Position numbers and translations under genes: made by a program
The notes under the pieces: model-generated
What the model was told of the DNA's origin: nothing
Databases searched by the model: none
What the model saw: the letters and a program-made list of their open reading frames with translations, nothing else
Assembly: GCF_002742335.1 (NCBI RefSeq)
Contig: NZ_MDGR01000007.1
Location: 2,422,501-2,486,500 of the forward strand
Source: Reichenbachiella sp. 5M10
GTDB taxonomy: Bacteria > Bacteroidota > Bacteroidia > Cytophagales > Cyclobacteriaceae
DNA: 64,000 nucleotides
Direction of reading: 5' to 3'
Shown: positions 1-7,390 of the stretch, one piece after another
Layout: each line of letters opens with the position of its first letter
Numbering within the stretch: position 1 is the first letter of the stretch

Positions 1-225
1 CCCAAAATAAGGGGCATTCGCCAAATAGGCTTCAGACTGGTATCCTTCCATCGAGTTGAACCCACACACCACATCGACATGACCATCCGCTGTAGGCAGC
101 TCGATCGAACTGATCGTTGCACCGTAGGTAATGATCTTTACCTTCATTCCTTGGTCGTTGGACAAGACATATTGCTCGATGTCCTCACCTTCATATTTCC
201 CAAATGCTCTTTTCTCTACTTTCAT
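1..225 (-). CDS. galM: Aldose 1-epimerase (galactose mutarotase), 3' part cut by window edge
   Basis: Only the first 75 codons are present; the gene runs off the left edge. The ATG at 225 opens MKVEKRAFGKYEGEDIEQYV. The following stretch KIITYGATISSIELP and the VVCGFNSMEGY segment are typical of the GalM beta-sandwich N-terminus. GalM interconverts alpha and beta anomers of galactose, so that beta-galactose released from agar oligosaccharides can enter the Leloir pathway. No signal peptide is visible, which fits a cytoplasmic enzyme. It is the last visible gene of the minus-strand agar operon, 20 bp after the cycloisomerase. The catalytic His and Glu lie beyond the edge, so activity cannot be judged. 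Confidence 0.85.
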   Translation of the reverse strand, partial: MKVEKRAFGKYEGEDIEQYVLSNDQGMKVKIITYGATISSIELPTADGHVDVVCGFNSMEGYQSEAYLANAPYFG

Positions 226-245
226 ATCATGCTTTGTTTCAATGT

Positions 246-1367
246 CTACACATGCCCCGAATAAGCCACCGGTGCACTCTTCACTTCGTATGGTTCCAAC
301 TTGCTCCACTCAAAAGTGACTCCTATCCCTGGTTCATCTGGAGCTACAGCTCTGTGGTTTTCTACTATCAATGGACGAGTGGTGTACTCATCTATTGGGA
401 AGCTGTGCACTTCCAGCCACCCACTGTTGGGCTGCGCAGACACCAAGCTCACGTGTAGTTCCTGCATCCCATGCGAACAAACAGGTGTGTTGTATTTTCT
501 GGACAGTTCGGCCGCTTTGAGCCATCCTGTGATGCCTCCACAGTTGGATGCATCTGGCTGAATGAAACCTAGTTTGGCTTGCTCAAATGCATATTCGAAC
601 TCATGGATGGTATGTAGGTTTTCTCCCATCGCCAAAGGCACATTGGTTGCCTCTGCAATTTTGGCAAAGCCCAAATAGTCATCTGGAATCGTCGGTTCTT
701 CGAACCACGTGATATCACACTCCTCCATCCTCTTGGAGCACTCGATGGCCTTGTCTACACTCATCGAGTAGTTGGCATCCACCATGAAGGTCACGTCTGG
801 ACCGATGTATTCGCGTACTGCCTTGATGCGCGCGATATCTTCGTCGAGATTTTCTCTTCCTATCTTGATTTTGACGGCATTGAAACCTGCTGCAAGGTAG
901 CCCTTCATGTTGTTCAATAGCTTTTCGAGGGGAAACATCAAATCGATCCCGCCACAATATGCCTTGCACGTATGCCCCGCACCACCAGCCATTTTCCAGA
1001 GGGGCTGGCCTGTCTTTTTGCCCTTGATATCCCATAGCGCTATGTCCACCGTAGAGATCGCAAACGAAGCAATCCCACCTCTGCCCACGTAGTGAATGTG
1101 CCACTCCATGAAATCATAAATCTCGTCGATGGCAGTACCATCCTTGCCTAGCAGAGCAGGTGCTATGTCATGCTCTAGCATCGCCTTGATGCTGTGCCCT
1201 CCTTTGCCACCTGTATAGGTATAGCCCGTACCTTCACTACCATCCTCTAGTGTGATCGTAGTAGTCACCAACTCGAAGTGCGTATGATCACCATGCTTGG
1301 CATCCGACAGCACCTCCGATAGTGGGACATTAAAAAGCCGTACTTTGATATTTTTTATTTTGCTCAT
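246..1367 (-). CDS. Enolase-superfamily enzyme, probable 3,6-anhydro-L-galactonate cycloisomerase
   Basis: This is a 373-aa mandelate racemase/muconate lactonizing enzyme family protein. I chose the ATG at 1367 (MSKIKNIKV) over one 14 codons upstream because family members begin just before this beta strand. Visible catalytic elements are KIKIG (Lys166/Lys168), metal ligands Asp197 (MVDANYS), Glu223 (WFEEP) and Glu249 (MGEN), and His299 in CSHGM. The superfamily abstracts the proton alpha to a carboxylate. Here the neighbours (AldA-like dehydrogenase, KduD-like SDR, Zn-dehydrogenase, GH86, GH2) point to ring opening of 3,6-anhydro-L-galactonate to 2-keto-3-deoxy-L-galactonate in the cytoplasm. 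The fold is certain; the substrate is inferred from context. A sugar acid dehydratase is the alternative. Confidence 0.78.
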   Translation of the reverse strand: MSKIKNIKVRLFNVPLSEVLSDAKHGDHTHFELVTTTITLEDGSEGTGYTYTGGKGGHSIKAMLEHDIAPALLGKDGTAIDEIYDFMEWHIHYVGRGGIASFAISTVDIALWDIKGKKTGQPLWKMAGGAGHTCKAYCGGIDLMFPLEKLLNNMKGYLAAGFNAVKIKIGRENLDEDIARIKAVREYIGPDVTFMVDANYSMSVDKAIECSKRMEECDITWFEEPTIPDDYLGFAKIAEATNVPLAMGENLHTIHEFEYAFEQAKLGFIQPDASNCGGITGWLKAAELSRKYNTPVCSHGMQELHVSLVSAQPNSGWLEVHSFPIDEYTTRPLIVENHRAVAPDEPGIGVTFEWSKLEPYEVKSAPVAYSGHV

Positions 1368-1424
1368 TTTGAAAAATCTATAGGCAATAGTCAGGAGCCC
1401 ATATATCATGGACTCCCGACTACT

Positions 1425-2864
1425 TTAATATTTCACGTAAAACGTTTTCTTCTCCATGTACTGTTCGAAACCATATTTACCGTCTTCTCCTCCGCTACCG
1501 CTGAGTTTGTAGCCGTTGTGGAATCCTTGGTGCTGTTCGCCATGTCCTCTGTTGACATAGATCTCCCCGAACTCCAACTCGTCGTTGAGTCTGAGGATTT
1601 TCTTCATATCTGTCGTGAACACCATAGCAGCCAATCCGTACGCACAGTCGTTGGCCCAAGCGATCACTTGATCAAAATCCTTGAACTTGATAACGGGCAA
1701 AATCGGTCCAAAAGCCTCCTCGTGTACGATCGTCATGTCTTGGGTCACATCTGTGATCACGGTCGGTTCGAACCAGTGCCCTTTGTCAAATCCCTTGCCC
1801 GTAGGTTTCTTGCCTCCAAATGCGATCGTCGCGCCTTCTTCGATACTTTTCGCTACCAGATGCTCCATGTTTTTGAGTTCGTTGGCGTTGACTTTTGGCC
1901 CCATATCTATGCCCTCTTCCATCGGGTTGCCTACTTTGATTGCACGCGTCTTGGCGAGAAATTTCTCCATAAATACGTCGTAGATATCCTCGTGCACATA
2001 CATGCGTTCGTTGCAGGTGCATACCTGTCCGCAGTTGTCCCATCGTGAGTGAAAAGTCGCCTCTACCGCCTGATCTATGTCCGCATCCGCGAAAACTATT
2101 GATGGTGCTTTGCCTCCCAACTCCAACTGTACATGTGTCAAATTCTGCGCAGCAGTCTTGAAGATCGACTGACCTGCGGGCGTACTACCCGTCATGGTCA
2201 CCATCTTGGTGATTGGATTGGCTACCAATGCTTCGCCCAATACACGACCTGAACCAGTGACGATATTCAATAGTCCCTTTGGCAAGCCAACTTTGTTGGC
2301 AATGTCACCTAACTCCAAAGTCGCCAGTGGTGTCTCCTGCGTAGGCTTCACGACGATGGCATTGCCCGCCACCAATGCTGGTCCGATCTTGCGACCAGCC
2401 AGTGCCAGTGGGAAGTTCCATGCCGTGATCGCTACGACCACTCCTCTCGGGATTTTGTGAATCCAAATGTGCTCATCAGGGTTGTCCGACTGGACGATAT
2501 CTCCTTCTATGGCTCTGGCACCATCACAGGCATACTCGATGAAACTGGCCGTCACATCTACTTCGAACTTGGCCAACGACAGCAATTTGCCTTGCTCTCT
2601 GGTGAGCAACTCACCGAGTCTATCTCGGTTGGCACGAATCTCAGCTGCAAACTTCCTCAATAAGTCTGCTCTCTTTTTGGCTGGCCATTTTTTCCATTCC
2701 TTCTGCGCTGCTTCTGCCGCTTGGAGGGCGAGAACAGCATCTGCTTCTACTCCCATCGCCGTAGTAGCTACACTGCTCTCGTCGATCGGGCTATATACGG
2801 TATCTCTGTCTCCAGTCGTGGATTCTACCCACTCTCCGTTGATAAACAATTTGTAATCCTTCAT
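1425..2864 (-). CDS. NAD(P)-dependent aldehyde dehydrogenase, probable 3,6-anhydro-L-galactose dehydrogenase
   Basis: This 479-aa protein has the full aldehyde dehydrogenase fold and the same length as E. coli lactaldehyde dehydrogenase AldA. Key residues are the oxyanion Asn150 (TAWNFP), Lys173 (VVKPTQ), general base Glu248 (LELGGKAP) and nucleophile Cys282 in the GQVCTCNER motif. Enzymes of this branch oxidise the aldehyde of 3,6-anhydro-L-galactose to 3,6-anhydro-L-galactonate, the entry reaction for the unusual sugar of agar. It has no signal peptide and is cytoplasmic. It sits 57 bp before the cycloisomerase that would use its product. The family is clear; the exact substrate is inferred from the locus, and lactaldehyde or another hydroxyaldehyde remains possible. 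Confidence 0.82.
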   Translation of the reverse strand: MKDYKLFINGEWVESTTGDRDTVYSPIDESSVATTAMGVEADAVLALQAAEAAQKEWKKWPAKKRADLLRKFAAEIRANRDRLGELLTREQGKLLSLAKFEVDVTASFIEYACDGARAIEGDIVQSDNPDEHIWIHKIPRGVVVAITAWNFPLALAGRKIGPALVAGNAIVVKPTQETPLATLELGDIANKVGLPKGLLNIVTGSGRVLGEALVANPITKMVTMTGSTPAGQSIFKTAAQNLTHVQLELGGKAPSIVFADADIDQAVEATFHSRWDNCGQVCTCNERMYVHEDIYDVFMEKFLAKTRAIKVGNPMEEGIDMGPKVNANELKNMEHLVAKSIEEGATIAFGGKKPTGKGFDKGHWFEPTVITDVTQDMTIVHEEAFGPILPVIKFKDFDQVIAWANDCAYGLAAMVFTTDMKKILRLNDELEFGEIYVNRGHGEQHQGFHNGYKLSGSGGEDGKYGFEQYMEKKTFYVKY

Positions 2865-2876
2865 TTTTTCAAGTAT

Positions 2877-2963
2877 TTAGTACTAAGTAGAGAGCACAAA
2901 GACTCTTAATATTTTATAGGTAAAAGAGATTCAGTACTTAGTCTATGGTACCAAGTACTGAGC
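2877..2963. repeat. Cluster of AGTACT-centred imperfect palindromic repeats
   Basis: The 104-bp spacer between the SDR and the aldehyde dehydrogenase genes contains three related copies: TTAGTACTAA (2877-2886, a perfect palindrome), CAGTACTTAG (2932-2941) and AAGTACTGAG (2953-2962), plus GGTACC at 2947-2952. Flanking segments such as AGAGCAC and GAGCACTC also recur. The layout resembles a decayed intergenic palindromic repeat rather than a single operator. It lies inside an operon, so it could form mRNA hairpins. No known family is recognised. Confidence 0.5.
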
Positions 2964-2968
2964 ACTCA

Positions 2969-3739
2969 TTAACGTCCCATCCAGCCTCCGTCGACTAGCA
3001 TGATGCTGCCGTGCATGTAGCTGGATGCCGCAGATGCAAGGAACACTGTAGGTCCTGCAAAATCCGTCGCTTCGCCCCACCGTCCTGCGGGAATTCTAGA
3101 GAGAATCGACGCAGATCTGTCCGCATCGTTTCTCAATGCCTCGGTATTATCAGTGCTGATGTAGCCAGGTGCGATTGCATTGACATTGACCCCTTTGCCT
3201 GCCCATTCGTTGGCAAAAGCCATCGTCATCTGACCGATTGCTCCCTTGCTCGCAGCATAACCAGGTACGGTGATGCCGCCTTGGAAAGTCAATAGAGAAG
3301 CCGTAAAAATCACTTTGCCACTGCCTCTAGCAACCATTTCTTTCCCAATCTCTCTTGTCAAAATGAATTGCGCATTTTGATTCACTTCGATGACCTTGTC
3401 CCACATTTCATCTGGATGCTCAGCAGCTGGTGTCCTGAGGATTGTTCCCGCATTGTTGACCAAAATATCGATCACTGGAAAGTCTCCTTTCACTTCTTTG
3501 ATGAACTCATACAAAGCGTTTCTATCCGAAAAATCACATGTGTATGCCTTGAACTTTCTGCCCAAAGCAGTCACAGCCTTTTCGACTTCTGATCCAGATT
3601 TTTCCAAAGAAGCACTCACCCCGATGATGTCTGCCCCTGCCTCTGCCAAACCTACGGCCATGGCTTTGCCGATTCCTCTCTTGCACCCAGTCACTAGGGC
3701 TACTTTTCCTTCTAATTTGAATGTATCTAATATGCTCAT
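2969..3739 (-). CDS. Short-chain dehydrogenase, KduD-like, probable 2,5-diketo-3-deoxy-galactonate reductase
   Basis: A classical SDR of 256 aa. The cofactor motif is TGCKRGIG (from Thr17), the NNAG motif is at residues 95-98, and the catalytic set is Ser148, Tyr161 and Lys165 with Asn120. Overall it resembles KduD, which interconverts 2-keto-3-deoxygluconate and its 5-keto form. In the published AHG pathways, 2-keto-3-deoxy-L-galactonate is oxidised at C5 and then re-reduced to 2-keto-3-deoxy-D-gluconate. This gene and the adjacent Zn-dehydrogenase would make that epimerising pair. It starts 39 bp after the Zn-dehydrogenase stop. The family is certain; which of the two redox steps it performs is inferred. 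Confidence 0.78.
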   Translation of the reverse strand: MSILDTFKLEGKVALVTGCKRGIGKAMAVGLAEAGADIIGVSASLEKSGSEVEKAVTALGRKFKAYTCDFSDRNALYEFIKEVKGDFPVIDILVNNAGTILRTPAAEHPDEMWDKVIEVNQNAQFILTREIGKEMVARGSGKVIFTASLLTFQGGITVPGYAASKGAIGQMTMAFANEWAGKGVNVNAIAPGYISTDNTEALRNDADRSASILSRIPAGRWGEATDFAGPTVFLASAASSYMHGSIMLVDGGWMGR

Positions 3740-3778
3740 TGTATCTTATGTTGTGTGAATTTCTATTGGTAGTTCTGT

Positions 3779-4798
3779 TTACTGTTGACAGTCAATCAAG
3801 TATTTCATACCTGCAGGATTGTTGTCGATCGTTTCGAAAATCGACTGGATATTGTCCAAAGTATCCACTTGTGTGATGAGTTTTTCGAAAGGCACTTGCC
3901 CTGAATCTGCGATACGGATAGCCTCCTCATAATCCTCCTCCTCGTACAATCTCGCGCCCAATAGCTCGATCTCTGACCAGAAGAATTTGAACAAATCGAC
4001 GGGTTTCTTCTCGCCACCATGGATGGCCACCATCACGATGCGACCTCTCACATTGACTACCTGCGTCATCGCCTCTACTCCAGGTGCTGAACCGGACACT
4101 TCAAATGCACAGTCAATCATTTTTTCGTTGGTGAGCTCACTGATGCGCTCTGTCAGACTTTCTTTGGCAGGATTGATCGTTGTGAACCCTAGGTCATTGA
4201 GCATCTTCAGTCTGTTTTCGTTGACTTCAGAGATGATGACATGCGCTCCCTTTTCTTGCAATACATACGCGATCAAAGTCCCAATAGGGCCACCTCCAAT
4301 CACCAGCGTATGCTCTCCAGCGACTACACGTCCGATTTTCACATCGTGACACGCCACTGCCAATGGTTCGATAAATGCACCATGCTTGAGCGACAAGCTC
4401 TCGGGCAACTTGTGCAAAGTATAGGCAGGCACCGTCCAGCTATTTTGAAAAGCTCCTTGACTATCGATTCCGATAAACTTCAAGTTTTTGCCTACATGCG
4501 CAAAGCCTTTGTCAAAAGCATGCGGTGCACCAAAGTGCAACGGACGAACTGCTACTTTGTCTCCCACTTTGACGTTGGATACTCCTTCGCCCAATTCAGC
4601 TACCGTAGCAGATGCTTCGTGTCCTACGGTCATCGGTGGCTTCACTCTCGCATCCATCACCCCGTGATAGATGTGTACATCTGTCCCGCATACGCCGCAG
4701 TACGCCACATCTAACCTTACTTCGCCCGCTCCAGGTTTGATCTGTTGACCTTCACCAATTTCGAACTTCCCTTTTTCTTTATAAAATGCTGCCTTCAT
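3779..4798 (-). CDS. Zinc-type alcohol dehydrogenase, probable 2-keto-3-deoxy-L-galactonate 5-dehydrogenase
   Basis: A 339-aa medium-chain dehydrogenase. The catalytic zinc ligands are Cys37 (CGVCGTD), His60/Glu61 (GHEA) and Glu144 (FIEPLAVACHD). The dinucleotide motif is GGGPIG at 168-173. The loop that normally holds the four-cysteine structural zinc (about 86-107) has no cysteine at all, as in sorbitol dehydrogenase-like members. Its position among AHG genes suggests it oxidises C5 of 2-keto-3-deoxy-L-galactonate to give the diketo intermediate, which the neighbouring SDR would reduce. L-galactonate or L-threonate-like substrates are alternatives. The gene begins 37 bp after the GH2 stop and belongs to the same transcript. 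Confidence 0.75.
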   Translation of the reverse strand: MKAAFYKEKGKFEIGEGQQIKPGAGEVRLDVAYCGVCGTDVHIYHGVMDARVKPPMTVGHEASATVAELGEGVSNVKVGDKVAVRPLHFGAPHAFDKGFAHVGKNLKFIGIDSQGAFQNSWTVPAYTLHKLPESLSLKHGAFIEPLAVACHDVKIGRVVAGEHTLVIGGGPIGTLIAYVLQEKGAHVIISEVNENRLKMLNDLGFTTINPAKESLTERISELTNEKMIDCAFEVSGSAPGVEAMTQVVNVRGRIVMVAIHGGEKKPVDLFKFFWSEIELLGARLYEEEDYEEAIRIADSGQVPFEKLITQVDTLDNIQSIFETIDNNPAGMKYLIDCQQ

Positions 4799-4835
4799 CG
4801 TTTTGTCTCTTGTTATTCATTGTTGTAAAACCCAC

Positions 4836-7388
4836 TTATTTGATTGTGACCTTCGCTACGCCAGCTTCCAATCCGTCTGCCGAGACGGTCACTTTGACTT
4901 CTCCTGTTTTGCCTTTGATGGATTGAAAAATCATCAAAGCCCTGCCCTGATCAGTGACCAGCGCATTGGTACTGTGCTGTTGCACATTGTACACCGACCC
5001 TGTGTCTACACCCAGCAGTCTCGCTTCTCCAGCGATATCGAATGTGATTTTTCTGTTTTGGTCTTTGACAGGGCGACCGCTTCTATCCACTAGCTGTGCT
5101 ACGACATGTACTACATCGTACCCATCTGCATCGATCTGCTGCTGATCTACCTTGAGCTCTACTGCATATGGAGCCGTGGTACTGTAAAGCACCTCCTCTA
5201 TCTGAGTACCATCCAGCGTACCGACCGCTTTGAGTTCTCCTTGAGCAAAAGGCACGGCCCACTTGTAGATATGATCTTCAAACTCCGACAAAATACGTTT
5301 GCCCAAGCTGCTGTCATTCAAAAACAACTCAATCTCATCACAGTTGGAATACAGTTCGACACTGATCATTTCTCCCTCTTTGTACTCCCAGTAGTTGTTG
5401 ACATCATGCCACTCCCAAAGTGCATGCTGCCAAGCCTCTGGATCCTTGGCCACCATGAGACCAGTAGCTTCGTCTATCGCGTTGATGGATCGATCGAGTG
5501 TCTGCGTAGCGATGTAGATGCTTGGTTCCTCGTTCCAGAGGGACTTCATCATGTAGTAAGACGGCTTGGCGAACCCCGCAAAATCCACTATCCCACTTCC
5601 CGTGCCTTTTTTGGGCCATGGTCCCCTGATCTCTCCCAAGTAATCAATCCCTGTCCACAAGTAGGTACCTGAAATAAACGGTCGCTCCATGATTGCCTTC
5701 CATTCATGGTATTGCGCCAGATTCTCTGTCCCCATGATGACTTTGTCAGGGTAGTTTTCATGTCCATAATCATAAAGAATACGACGGTAGCTGTACCCAA
5801 CTATGTCCAAGGTCTGTCCATACCCAGTCAGATGGCTGGCCGAAGGCAGGATACAATTGGCCACTACAGGTCGAGAAGTATCCATCTCTCTGGTCCATGC
5901 TGCGAGCTTTTGTGCCGTCTCTCCGATATCGTACTTGCCTCTAGGAAGAGTATCCAATCTCTGAGCAATCTGCTCCGTATTGTAAGGTGGCTCTGACCAA
6001 AAATAGTTGCCATTCCAATCCATGTTGTTGAAAAATCCTGTGGCCTCTGCAGTCCGTGGATAAGTCCATTCGATCTCGTTACCAATGCTCCATTGGATGA
6101 TACTAGGATGGTTTCTATGTGCCAACATGACTGACTTCAGGTCACTCTCAGCCCACTCCTGAAAATACTGTGACGCCCCTTGAGTCTCGTAGTGAACTTC
6201 TTTCTCTTTGGTGTTCCAGCGTTTGTCTTTGGGGTTGTCCCACTCGTCAAAAAACTCATCCTGTACCAAAAATCCCATCTCGTCGCACAGTTGCAAAAAC
6301 TCCTCAGAACCTGGATTGTGTGAAATGCGAATCGCGTTGCACCCCGCCTCTTTCAATACCTTAAACCTACGCGCCCACACGCCACGAGGTACTGCAGTAC
6401 CCACAAGTCCACCATCATGATGCAAGCAGACCCCTTTGATTTTCATGTTTTCTCCATTGAGGAAAAAACCCTCGTTCGCATCGAAGCGGATCGTACGAAT
6501 GCCAAAACGAGTTTTCTGCTGATCCACTGGGGTATCCTTGACATAAACGGTCGTGACTGCCTGGTAAAGCTTCGGATCATCTATTCCCCATAGTTGAGGG
6601 TGATCCACGGTCAGATTCACGTTGACCTTTTGCTGACTAGACTGTGCCAGCTTGATCTTTTCGGTTTGAGTCGCCACGACAACTCCCATAGGATCTACAA
6701 TCTCCACGGTGTAGGATGCTTTGGTATTCTTGTCTAGTCCATTGTCCAAGGTAAACTCCATGCTGACGAGCGCTTGCTCGGTCGTCACTTCGGGTGTTTG
6801 GACGAAGGTGCCCCATATCGGTACACGCAGTTTGTGGCTGGACACCAACTTGACGTTGCGGTAGATTCCCGCCCCCGTGTACCATCTGCTATCCGCATAG
6901 CGCGTATGATCGATCTTGACGACCAATAGGTTGTCTTTTCCATCTGCATTGAGATAGGGAGTCAAGTCATAGTAGAAGGGCGAATAACCGTAGGGATGCT
7001 CTCCGAGAGAATGACCGTTGATCCATACTTCGGAGTGATTGTACACCCCGTCAAACAAAATATGGTGCAAGCTGTCCTCGCTGACATGGAGGTCAAAGGT
7101 TTTCTGGTACCAACCGTATCCACCTCCATAGATGTAGCCTGTCGCTGGCGCAAACTGTGCATTGGCCTGATCGTAAGTCCCACCGATGACCCAATCGTGC
7201 GGTAGTCTGACCTCTGTCCATCCATCATCCGTTTGGAGATTGTGCGTGTAATCCCCTCCCATGACAGAGTCTTGTGTCAGTCTAAACTGCCAATCAAAAT
7301 TAAAATCAACGGCTTCAGTCGCTTTTGCTCCCCAAGATATAGCCAAACCAAGCGCCAATCCGAGTACCCTATTTATTGTCCTTTTCAT
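4836..7388 (-). CDS. GH2 family beta-galactosidase, exported, agar-oligosaccharide type
   Basis: An 850-aa glycoside hydrolase family 2 protein with a signal peptide (MKRTINRVLGLALGLAISWG, cleavage near AKA). Domain order: sugar-binding jelly roll (about 30-190), immunoglobulin-like domain (about 195-300), TIM barrel (about 300-600), then two C-terminal beta domains with a Big_1-like end. The acid/base is Glu438 (SIGNEIEW); the nucleophile is probably Glu555 (MGTENLAQ). There is no lipobox and no T9SS domain, so it is probably periplasmic. GH2 enzymes in agar loci remove terminal galactose from agaro-oligosaccharides made by endo-agarases. It starts 2 bp after the GH86 stop, showing tight coupling. 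Substrate choice is inferred from neighbours. Confidence 0.85.
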   Translation of the reverse strand: MKRTINRVLGLALGLAISWGAKATEAVDFNFDWQFRLTQDSVMGGDYTHNLQTDDGWTEVRLPHDWVIGGTYDQANAQFAPATGYIYGGGYGWYQKTFDLHVSEDSLHHILFDGVYNHSEVWINGHSLGEHPYGYSPFYYDLTPYLNADGKDNLLVVKIDHTRYADSRWYTGAGIYRNVKLVSSHKLRVPIWGTFVQTPEVTTEQALVSMEFTLDNGLDKNTKASYTVEIVDPMGVVVATQTEKIKLAQSSQQKVNVNLTVDHPQLWGIDDPKLYQAVTTVYVKDTPVDQQKTRFGIRTIRFDANEGFFLNGENMKIKGVCLHHDGGLVGTAVPRGVWARRFKVLKEAGCNAIRISHNPGSEEFLQLCDEMGFLVQDEFFDEWDNPKDKRWNTKEKEVHYETQGASQYFQEWAESDLKSVMLAHRNHPSIIQWSIGNEIEWTYPRTAEATGFFNNMDWNGNYFWSEPPYNTEQIAQRLDTLPRGKYDIGETAQKLAAWTREMDTSRPVVANCILPSASHLTGYGQTLDIVGYSYRRILYDYGHENYPDKVIMGTENLAQYHEWKAIMERPFISGTYLWTGIDYLGEIRGPWPKKGTGSGIVDFAGFAKPSYYMMKSLWNEEPSIYIATQTLDRSINAIDEATGLMVAKDPEAWQHALWEWHDVNNYWEYKEGEMISVELYSNCDEIELFLNDSSLGKRILSEFEDHIYKWAVPFAQGELKAVGTLDGTQIEEVLYSTTAPYAVELKVDQQQIDADGYDVVHVVAQLVDRSGRPVKDQNRKITFDIAGEARLLGVDTGSVYNVQQHSTNALVTDQGRALMIFQSIKGKTGEVKVTVSADGLEAGVAKVTIK

Positions 7389-7390
7389 CC

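Noticed and set aside
1518-2048. 176-aa plus-strand reading frame
   Set aside because: Antisense to the aldehyde dehydrogenase catalytic domain; no independent support.
2877-2963. Insertion sequence or integration site
   Set aside because: No transposase, no target duplication and too short; only local repeats are visible.
5106-5672. 188-aa plus-strand reading frame
   Set aside because: Antisense to the GH2 gene; no motif or start context.
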